Origin: Lepidonotus clava
Taxonomy: Eukaryota; Annelida; Polychaeta; Phyllodocida; Polynoidae
DNA length: 64,000 nt
NCBI GenBank assembly: GCA_936440205.1
Contig: OW387133.1
Location: forward strand, 48,882,374 to 48,946,373
Reading direction: 5' to 3'
Shown: in pieces, positions 11,401 through 22,500 of the stretch
Numbering within the stretch: position 1 is the stretch's first letter
Layout of the letters: every line of letters starts with the position of its first letter
The notes under the pieces: generated by a model
What the model was told of the DNA's origin: nothing
What the model saw: only the letters and a program-made list of their open reading frames with translations
Database searches by the model: none
Program-made: the position numbers and the translations under genes

Positions 11401-13781
11401 CATCGTCTTCCCTATAGTTTTTCAACAGTTCAATAGATATTTTTAACGACTCAATTTCCTTTTTGAATAAAGTATGCTGCAAGTCAACACGTGATACAAA
11501 ATCATCTACACGTTCTGCGTTTTCCTTTACAGTTTCGGAATGTAAACTGAACTCACATTCAATATTCCCCTTTAAACTCTCGATATCTTTTGCTAGTTCA
11601 CATTCAACTGTTTGAACCTGCTGGGATAAGCCCTCCATGTCCTTTCCCGTAGCTCTCCTGGCAGCTAGGAGCTCATCCTCAATTTCTATAATTTTTCTGT
11701 CCAAATCTAAGATGTCAGTACATGTTTTTTCCTGTTGGTCGGAAATTTTGTTCACTCTGTTATCACGCACAGTACTTGCTTCTTGTAACACGTTCATTTC
11801 ACTTACAAAATTTAGTTTTAGGTCTTTTAGTTTACCATCGATTGAATTAATGACACGTTCATTACTGTCTGATTGTTCATTTTTAACGTTTGTAACGTCT
11901 CGTTTAATTTCGAGTAGGATTTCTAGAATGTCACGATTTGCAGTGTTCATCGGCGTTTCTACACTTAAAGCTCGCCGACGCGGCCTACCCCTTCTTGGTG
12001 CTTGTTTCTTACCCTCTTCAATTCCTATCAGTCCTTCTTTTACCAGAATGTCTGTTAGGTTTACTCGTGGGGTTGATATAATATCCTCCTCATCACACGT
12101 CTTGGCGGGAGCCTTCTCGTCGACACCGCCATTGTTGTTGTTTACACCCGCATCTCCCCCATTTTCGCCCATATCACCGTCAGCCGGCGCGTTTCGATCA
12201 TCTTCTTGGGCACCTTTACCTTGTTTCTTCTTACGCCTACACTTCTTAGCATCTGGCTTTGCAGACTTGGTTTGGTACAGAGGTGTTTTGACCCCCGTTT
12301 CATCATTGGACGGTGGTGTTACGCTGTGCAATCTTTTACGTGACATCGACGGACTATCCGCCATGTTGTCAATCTTCTCCGCATCTACCTCTTGACTTTT
12401 CGGCTCCGTACTGTCCATTTTTGATACAGCTACGATTCCTCACGAACTAGGTTTGGTCTCCAAATCTTCATAAAGATACCGAACCTTGTTTAAACGTTTT
12501 TGAGGCCCTTTACCGTTTGCCCGGACCGCTTTTCATACGGAGCTCTTACTACGAACGTCCACTACCTGGTGGCGCCATCTATATATGATTTATACTTATA
12601 TGTACCAATGCAACAAAAATCGAGTAATTTGTATAATCATAAGAATACTCACAGCAACGTGTATGGGAGCCGAGAGGATATAAACGACAGCATCTACGAT
12701 ATCAGCTGACTCCAGACACTGCGATAAAACAATGTAGAATGACTTATAAATGCAACATGCAGTATAAAAGGCCAGCATTCTAGGCGCCCAAACAGAAATC
12801 CATGGCACTTCTGTGTAACAATTTGGTTTTACTTCTTCACTATTTGATTAATATATCCCTGTTCAAATCAAGAGAAAAGAGGCAGGAAAATGAATGAAAA
12901 TGATTTGGAAGAATTTCTCAGAATCTTTGTTCAGACTCAATAGAAAAAATAGGGACAATATGCAGCTAGTGCAATTTTAGTTAAGACGTTAAAACAAGGA
13001 CGGAGGAGACCTGGGCCTAGGCCTATACGGAATAGAAATACTTGGATAACCTTTGTTTTGATATCATATTAAAATTGTAATGTATAAACTACTAAAATGA
13101 GAAACCATTACTAACATCCCCGCAACTAACAACCCCGCTATTAACAGTCTAGAGTCTCTGAATGATCTCCAAAACATCTTTAGGCGTGTGGGGTGGTGTA
13201 GTGGTTAGGGCATCCGTCTGCTGCGCGGGCGGCCGGGTTTCAATTCTCGGCTGAGCTGGCAACTGCTCCCCTCTGCATGTCTCCCAGTGGCAACAACTGG
13301 GATATCAAAGGTCTCTAGTAGACCACCGGCTGTTGTGTGTGTGGCCCTGTCTATGGGACCATGCACATTAAAGAACACCTGCCTCGGTAAAAGTGTAGGG
13401 GTATGGTCTCTACCTTCTCATAGATTCGATCACCATCACCGCCCTTGATATGACCCTGGCTGTTAATTAGGGCGTAAAGCAACCAATAACCAACCAACCA
13501 ACCAAAACATCTTTAAACTATCTCTAGACTATCTCTGAACTATATCCCAGCTATCTCCAATTTATGTCCAAACCATCTCTAAACTATATGCAAACTATCT
13601 CCAATGTATCTTCAAACTATCTCTGAACTATGTCCAAAGTATCTCTGACCTATCTTGAAGTATCTCCGAAATATCTCCAAACTAACCTCACACCCAGACT
13701 CGGACACCCAGACCCAGACCCAGGCCCAGTCCAAGACCCACACAAACAGACACACGTTCATTCATACGTACATACACACAC

Positions 13782-13812
<31 letters not shown>

Positions 13813-13848
13813 TACATACATACATACATACATACATACATACATACA

Positions 13849-13880
<32 letters not shown>

Positions 13881-16517
13881 CATGCATACAAACAGTCACA
13901 GTGGCGAAACTCTCAAAACTCCCAGAATTCCAACCGCTCGACCCAGTCCTTTCTATGCCCTAGGACAAACGTGGCGAATAATACTATCACTGCAAACTTG
14001 GATACAGAATAATATGCAGTCTGCATGTATGCCAACACAGTAGGAAGACCGTTTTACAGTTCATTACCTTGTATCTTGAATAGAATGCTTTCGCTTTTTC
14101 ATCTCCAGACATTCGGTATGCAAATTCCGTTTCAACAGCTCCAGGAGAAACCGCCTGTAAGAAAGTTCAAAGAAACATTCATTTTTTTACTTTTACAGTG
14201 TTCTTACGTTAGCAATGTCTGTATCGTGAATCTATGTAACTTTAGTGTTTAAGTAATTAACCAGAGTTTCCAAACTACTATTGATGAACTTTACAAGTCA
14301 ATTAAATGGATTTTTATTCACATGTACCAGTTAATTAGGGCATTATCTAAAAAAGCTCTTAATGGTGTTTCAGGAGCGTGGCCAGCCCTGAAGTCAGAGG
14401 GGTCCGAAACAAGATAAGCAGTGTAACAGGCAAATGATTTTCCAGAAATTTTCTCATACTTTTTCTATATTTTGGAAAATCAAAGGGGTAATATATACTT
14501 ACAGTAAATATATGATCTACAGAATTCTACGGAGTAGGTTTCCAGAATGATGATCTTGGTCTCTATTCATCAAAGGAATAATTATTTTCCTTCAATTAGG
14601 CCTACATATTAAAGGATAACGGAGACTATTTGGGTGGGGGGGGGGGGGGGGGGAGTCAATGTTCCGAATGCCTTTCTCAGAGAATACAAGAGAAAATATT
14701 TTTTTCAGTCCTCTGGACTGAAAATCTTGCTTTGGTGGCAAAAAATAATCATCTATTTTGATTAATTATTTCTGGCACCACTCTTGCTTCCCACTATGAT
14801 AAGGCCAAAATAAATAAAAAGTTGATTCAGGTAACCCAACCTACCCTTATTCTTTCGGTTGGTTGGGTAAGTAAAAACAAATTGACCTACCTACCCTAAC
14901 TTTTTTGACCTAGCCTATGTTACCTGAACACAACAATTTTAGTTCTTTGACCTAATGTGTCAGGCTGATGGTCTGGTACATGTGTGTCCACTACAGGGTG
15001 GTGGAAGGTGGGGTGGGAGAGGGGGAGGGAAAGAGGGAGGTGGAGGAGTGAGAGCCAGTCAAGGCCAAGGGATATTTGGATTTCTGATTCTTTCTTTGCC
15101 CTTATTAAAATTAGGATAAAAATCAATTTGTAATGAAGATATATTATGTAATTAAGTAAAGATAATTCAAATCCTTATCAGTAAAATTAATTAGAACAAT
15201 TATACTCTAAGGATTTGTCAGATTTGAATGTATGAGTACATTCACTGGAAACAAAAACATTAATATTGCTTTCAGGGCAACCTGGGCTTTCTGGTCTCTC
15301 AAAATTGACATATCTCTATATATAGGACCCGTGTGCAGTGGGTGTCAATCACTGACATATGTATCCAATCAGGAACCACCAATACCCAAGCCACACCCTT
15401 TTTAGAGAATTAGGTGGGGGCATTGGGAAGGGGAGCTGTAAAGGATAAGGGAGGAAGGTAAAGCTTTAGGGGCACCCTACCAATAATCACTATAGGACGC
15501 CCCCAAAGCAAAAAATACAACAATCAGATGTACTATAAATAAAATTGAGAGTATGTCCGCTATGTCATTTTAGAATTCCGATTAAAAAGATACTAAACTG
15601 TTGAACTGTTTACTCACTGCAATGCGGATATGAGTATTGGTCTGCCGGATTTCGTTTCGCATCCCTTCTAAAAGGGCCCGCACTGCGAATTTAGTGGCTG
15701 AATAGAAATGGGCTTCTTTTCTCGGCTGGACAGCATAACCTGATAAACTGTAAAAACAATACATATCAGGCAAACAGATCCTAGATCTTCTTCGAGTGAA
15801 AATAAAGGCAATGAAAATGTGGGTATCAGGGCCCATATCTTCATAAGTGATTTTAGTGATCAGGCTAATCAGGTGAAATTTGATTAGTTTCTCATAATAC
15901 CTGACTCTGCCTGTCACAAAAAAAAGTGATGTCATTTCAAAATAACTTTCAGAGGGGATTGTTAGGTGTAGTTACTTTGATTGGCAGACAGAATAAATAT
16001 GAATGGGACACTAATCAAAATTCACCAGATTAGCCTACTCATTGAAATCAGTTATGAAAATATGGCCCCAGATATCCTTGAGCTTTTCTTGATATCCAAC
16101 TCTCTTACGTTTAATTGTTCATTTCTGGCTCAGTGATGAGTAGCTCATCATCAGTTATTACAAATCAAGTTGACAATAATCATATCCTGTCATCAAAAGG
16201 AGTGCCATCAATACCCTGCAGTTTTTGGCATATGGAAGCAAAATTTTTACTAAGAATTTCAGTATTCAACCCAGAGGCATTAATTATTCATACAATAATC
16301 AGTTTTTATTTGTATAAACTCATTACATTAATATGGCTTTCTGTATTACCCCATAAAACAGCTTTAATCTTTCTAGAATTTCACATGGTTACCTCTCGAA
16401 TCATCAAGAGTTTGTTTAATATAGACCTCTTTGCCCATTTAATAAGCTGGATTACATGGTGGCCTTGGCTCTATATATTATTTGATCAAATTTTACATCA
16501 TTCAGTACATATTTTAT

Positions 16518-16549
<32 letters not shown>

Positions 16550-19500
16550 TGTACTAATGGCTTAGTACTTTTAATATATTGTCATGTTATATAATCCAAC
16601 AAGGATCAGGCTTAGCAAGTCTACTTCTAGTCTACTCTTAGAAAGAAATATCTTGCGCTCCTAGCGCCACCTGTTAACCAATATAAAAGGCGTTGCAAGG
16701 TAGGGAGCGAGCAGTTAGTTGGTTAGAAGTTAGTAGTCACTTAGTTTAGTGAGAACATCAGCTAAGTAAGTTTAGCCAAGGAGTTATACTTGGAGTAAGT
16801 ACATCGGCTCCCGTGTAACAGACTGGAGTTTACCAATATCAACTACCTCGGACATAGGATTGTGATAGAGCTGAGTACTAGAATGGTCTAGAGGGTGTTG
16901 GAGCAACTCGTGTTCTAAATGTGGTTGATTGCTGATAGGAGATGGGAGGTGGACTGATGAAGACTTATACATGGTGGCTTTGACTCGGGATGAGATGTTT
17001 ATTGAATAAAAACCCTTTCATATTAAGAAGCTCCCTCATCGTTCATTTCTTTTGAACTATTGGGAAGTGGACGGACAAACTTTAAACGCAGTCTGAATTA
17101 CTCAGGCATTCTGGATAAACGACTCATGAAGACTTGGATATACACGAACATTACGCAGTCTTAAATCAAACATTAACAATAGTTCATTTGGTGGAGATTA
17201 CCCGAAACATGACTTGTGCCGTTTTGCTCATCCTTGATGTCAGCCACCGGTGACTTTGAGGCTTCCTCTAACCCCAAGCCTCAATCTTTGCGGCCCGCAG
17301 GACACGATGTGTCAACATCATATACAGGGAATGTGGAAAACCGCCACCTGGTAGGTAATCCCTTAGACGGGGAGGCACAGAGACAGGAGGTCGCAGCCAG
17401 ACCCAAGCAGCTCTGCCCCGAAGGTGCACAAAATTACCAAACCCGTGGCAAAGGTAAACCATTTCCCTGGCACCTAGGGTCCAAAGATAGGCCGGTTCTT
17501 GACGAAGGACTTGAAACCCTAACACACTCGGGACGAGTTGAAGGGAAGAACCGTCTCACGGAATATCAGCAATATTGGAACCCAGGGTACGTACCACCTA
17601 CGGACCACGAAACTGGTACTAGCTCTCGCTCCACCTGTGAATCTGATGTGAACAATCCGTGGTGTAACCAAAGTGTTCCTTATCGTTTACTACCCGCAGC
17701 GGGAGGTGAAAGCGAACAGGAAGTTTCCAATGAAGATAACCTATTTTCTTCAGGAAACCTAAAACAACGACAAAACACCGCGGATAACTCCAGCCCATCA
17801 GGGGGAAAACGCCCCGAAAATCCGGTGATCCTACCTGATGGGAGCTCTCTCACCTATCCATTACCCCAACGACTTGAGTTTATCAGTCACCCACTGGTAA
17901 CACCAACTCACCCCAACCCGGGGGCGTCCATTCCTTATTCCACTGTAGCTAAAGGAAAAACAGTAGGAGGGGATAGGGGAGTGGGAAGGGAAGCAGAGGG
18001 AAACAGCGAGAAAGTAGGCAATTTACAACCCTATCGATTAACTTACGGTGTAGAAACGAACTTAGACCAAGCTGGTAAAAGAGCGGAGGCTCGGGCCTTT
18101 GATCCAGCCGAAATATTAAAGCAGTGGGCAGACTCAAGCCCCGAAAAACACATAGATTTAGAGAGGCTAAGCGATCAGGATAGTGAAGAAAATGTAACGC
18201 TTAAAGCACAAGATTTTAACACTCTAACTCATGAATCGTATGAAGAATACGAGAACGAGTACGAGGAAGAAAATAGCGAGACAGAACAAGCTGCCGCAGA
18301 TGTCAGAGGGGGTAGTCCTGATAGAAAATTAGCTAGAGAAGATAAATCAACCTCGTCTTCATACGAACTTATTACCGAGGATGTTTTAGACACAGGTAAG
18401 AAAGCTAAACCAGAAAGTGAGGACGAAATTAGTGTAGAAGAAATACCTGTGAAAGAACAGTGGGACGATCACGATATACAAAACCTCCACGAAAATAATA
18501 TGGCGGAAGGAGGCGTTCCTTTGATGGATCTAGTAGAAGAAAGAGAGGATAGAGATCAACGCCAGCAACCCGGTGAAGGGGGAGCTGGGGGTGTAGATCT
18601 GGGGGCATGGCATCCTAACCGTGGGATAAACCCTGGGGGACCTCAACAAAACAATGGGAACGGCCAGATCCTGATCCAACAACCGGGCCGAGGCGTGCAG
18701 GCAGGAGGCGGGATAGACCTTGGGCCCATACAACAAAATATATTGTACCCTTTCATAAGGCAGGCAATGGGAGCCCCTATACAGGCAGGTCAAGGAGGAG
18801 GGGGAAACCAACAGAATCAACAGGCCCAAGGAGGCCAAGGTAATCAGGCCAACCCTCCACTTAATCAACAAGTTCAAGGGGGCCAGAACGATCAGGCCAA
18901 CCCTCAAGGACTTATTCCTCCTCTTAATCAGCAGGTCCAGGGAGGCCAGGATAATCAGGCCAACCCACAAGGGCCTAACCCTCCTCAAAACCTTCTTAAC
19001 AACCCTCCTCAAAACCTTCTTAACAACCCTCCTCAAAACCTTCTCAACAACCCTCCTCAAAACCTTCTCAACAACCCTCCTCAAAACCTTCTTAATAATC
19101 CCCCTCCGAATCAACCCAACCCGCCGGGCCCACAAGGCCAGAATAACCCCCCAAATCCACCGCCCGGCCCACCAGGACCGCCAGGTCAGAACAACCCCCC
19201 GAATCCGCCGAATCCTCCACCGCCCGGCCCACCGGGACCGCCAGGTCCGCCGGGCCCACCAGGTCAGAATAATCCTCCAAACCCGCCGAACCAGCCAAAT
19301 ATCTGGGATCTTTTTCCGCAGCTAAGAATGGCATGGGGCCAAGTACCCCCGCCAGTGCGGGAAACGTCCCACAATGGTCATCAAAGGGGACCAAATATTA
19401 GATTACCATGGTTTAGTGGGAAGGAGGATGAGCAGATAGAAAAGTATTTCAGGGAACTGAAGCGACTGAAAGCTATCTATGATTGGTCGGACGCCCATCT

Positions 19501-22500
19501 CCTGAATATGACGCTATTAGGCCTGAAGGGACGGGCAGATGACTGGGCAGGAGCCTTAGCTGAAAGCGAGAAAAATACATTTGAGAAATTAGAAACTCAA
19601 ATGACAAAGATCTTCGGCGATCGAAGAGCTAAGTGGCAGAAACACGCAGAGTTCTGTGGCCTTAAACAAGGAAAAGACCAGAGCGTGATCGAATTTGCAG
19701 GTGTCCTGAAACAAAAACAGGTTAAAGCAGAAGCAAGCGAAAGTATGATGTTAGCTGTGTTTTTAGAGGGATTAAAACAGGGTGTGGCCAGACAAGTAGC
19801 TATATTGGACCCTAAGTCGTTCACCGAAGCGGTGGATTGTGCAACGAGACTAGAGTCGTTGGACAAAGGCAAAGGGGGAACCAAAATATCCAATGCAGTG
19901 AGCGAACTGGCTGGAAGCCAAGAATCGGAGGAGACCGCGGCCCTAAACTCCATCTCCGAACGGTTTGGAGTGGTGCTGGCCCGACTGGAGGCCGCTCCAT
20001 GGTTCCAGAAACCAAAACCAGGGCAAAGCGGAGCTCCCCAGAGTAGTGGTAACTATAAACAGCAAGGTTATGAGAGAAAAGATAGGTATGAAAATCAGAA
20101 AGGTGAAAGAAATTCAGATCAGAAGGCTAAACCCAATACCACCCCGAACAGAGAGGCAGACAAAGGAAAGAATCCGCCAATTCAGCAGAAAGTGGAAAGA
20201 CCCAGGCTACCTTTTGATGAAAGTAAGTTTTGTATCATTCACCAACAACACGGTCACTCCACCGAAGGGTGCTTGTGGCTAAAGAATAGATTGAGGGAAA
20301 AACCCCCGCGGATGTACAAAGATAGTAAAGCCAGTGGCACAGAACAAAAGAGTCAGGGAAACTAGAGGAGGGGTCCGTTCATTCCACAATAGAATTAGGC
20401 GCAGTGGACGGACCGGCTAGGAGAGAGATAGGAGACGAAGCATTTTTCTTAACGTTAAGATTTGATGATCAGAAGGAGGTTAGATCTTTAGTAGACACAG
20501 GAGCGAGCGATTGCTTCATGTCCACCCATTGTAAACGGCAGATCCCTAAACAATGCATTTTAGATGAATGGAAGGTATCGAAGGGAAACATCAGTTTGGC
20601 AGACAACTCGTCTCAAGTAATACTAGAACAAATTAGATGTAAGTTTTCAATCCAGGGATCGGTGGTCTGCTATGATTTCAACATAGTGGACGATCTATGC
20701 CACCTAATAGTAATCGGTAGAAACTTATTAACAGTGCTTCGATCAGATTTATCTCTACCAGGCGCAAAGATAGAAGTGTTTTGTGGAAACCCTATAGTCA
20801 GCAAAGAAACAGTGAAAATTCCACCGGGAAATGAATGCATCATACCGGTTACCACCCGAGAGCCGCTGGGATTGGACTCGCCAGTCGCTTACTGCGCACC
20901 AGCAGTCACTGCCCCGGTCCTAGTGGAGGGGTGCGTGAATACGGTGGGAAGTCAGTGGTGGATCAAAGTCATGAATCCGCTAGATGAAATGCAAGAAATC
21001 ACTCCCCAGGAAGTGTTAGCTTTTGCAGAAGAATGCGCAGTACCTGAGGTAAACCAAGATCAGATAGAAGAGTTCCTAGACTTGTGTTATCTAACTAAAA
21101 CAGAGACCCCAATGTCCATCTGTAGGATTTCTGTAGAAGTAATGAAAGACGCAGTGCAAATGGAAAGCCAAACCTCTGAGGAGAAATCCCGAGGTAAAAT
21201 GGATGAAAATGTAAGTAAAATAGATCTAACCGAGTCGTGCTTAAACGAAGAACAACAGGTAAGGTTTAGACAAATGCTTAATAACAACAGGAATGCACTA
21301 GCGTTCTCAATGGAAGAGTTAGGTCACTGTGAAATAGCGCCGATGAGAATCATTGTGGATGAGTCGCAGGGAGTCATAAGTTCTAGACCATACCGATACT
21401 CTCCACAGAAAATGGATATCATCGATGAACAGGTTAGGCAACTCATAGATATAGGTGTCATAGAGCCCAGCGAATCGGCTTGGCGAAGCCCGCTGGTGGT
21501 AGTGCAGAAGAAAGATGGCAAACCTAGGCTCTGTACAGACTTTCGCATGCTTAATCAAGTCACTTTTAAAGATAAATTTCCCATGCCCACAGCTCGCTCG
21601 CTTTTCCTATATATGGCTTACAAGAAACCCACTATGTGGACAGCTTTAGATCTGTTGAGCGGCTATCATCAGTGTGTAATCGAAGAAGACAGTAGAAAAT
21701 ATACCGCTTTTGAAACCCCGATGGGTGTGTATCAGTATAAGCGTGTACCATTTGGCTTAGTTGGCGCGCCTTGGCAGTTTACCAAGGTAATGGCCATAGC
21801 GCTAAAGGGATTGATTCCTAGAACATGCTTAGCATATTTAGACGACGTAATCGTCTACGACACTACATTTGAAGAACACCTGGCGAGCGTTGAGGTGGTT
21901 CTCCAAGCTTTGGCGAGAGCTAATCTCAAACTGAAACCGTCAAAGTGTGAGTGGTGCCGCAGTGAAATCAATTTCCTCGGCCACGTAGTAAACGCGGAAG
22001 GAGTGGCTACACAAAAGGTAACCACAGAAAAGATTACAGCCTTTAACCGTCCACATAACGTGAAAACTATTAAATCCTTTCTGGGACTGTGTAATTACTA
22101 CCGATCGTTTGTCCCTAATTTCGCTGATCTAGCAAAGCCTTTAAACCGGCGAGGAAGCGTTTCAACAGTTAAAGAAACTGCTCACCTCGCCACCCTTACT
22201 AATTCATCCAGATATAGGAGGGCATTTCTATCTGCTAACTGATGCATCAGACGCCGCGTGCGGTGCAGCGGTTTGTCATAAACTAGATGAAATCTACCGT
22301 CCGGTTGCTTTCTGGGGGTGTACCCTCCGTGACGCCGAATTAAATTATTCGGTAACAGAAAAAGAGGCTCTGGCAGTGATTAAAGGCATTAAGAACTATG
22401 AGGACATGTTGCAGGGAGCTAAAATCACAATAGTGACTGATCACAAACCATTGATCCCCCTGCTACAGAGTGCCTACAAAGCCCCGTCAGCCCGGCTGAG

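Larger units (their letters stand above)
6957..12591 (-). mobile_element. full-length APE-type LINE with NADAR-bearing ORF1
   Basis: The 5.6-kb non-LTR retrotransposon is oriented with the host gene. It is flanked by a 10-bp target duplication ATACTTATAT (6947-6956 and 12592-12601). In transcript order it holds a short 5' UTR (12591-12419), ORF1 (12418-10292), a 240-300 nt gap, ORF2 (about 10009-7160), a 3' UTR, and an AATA-type tail at 6957-6985. ORF2 has endonuclease and reverse transcriptase domains but no RNase H, which fits the CR1/L2/Jockey superclade. Both ORFs are open along their whole length, so the copy could be recent and possibly competent. The 2690-3376 fragment is a related 3' end. 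Confidence 0.9.

Noticed and set aside
11637-12395. 252-codon plus-strand ORF rich in serine
   Set aside because: It is the antisense shadow of LINE ORF1; its composition follows from the ORF1 codons and no family is visible.
13630-14043. ORFs of His/Thr/Tyr repeats on both strands
   Set aside because: They read through the CATA microsatellite.
16115-16594. 159-codon plus-strand ORF with hydrophobic stretches
   Set aside because: It lies in an AT-rich intron, ends through the TA microsatellite into the LTR and has no homologue-like features.
16784-16972. 62-codon minus-strand ORF, also found at 35820-36008
   Set aside because: The duplication simply reflects the two LTRs; the peptide has no recognisable features.
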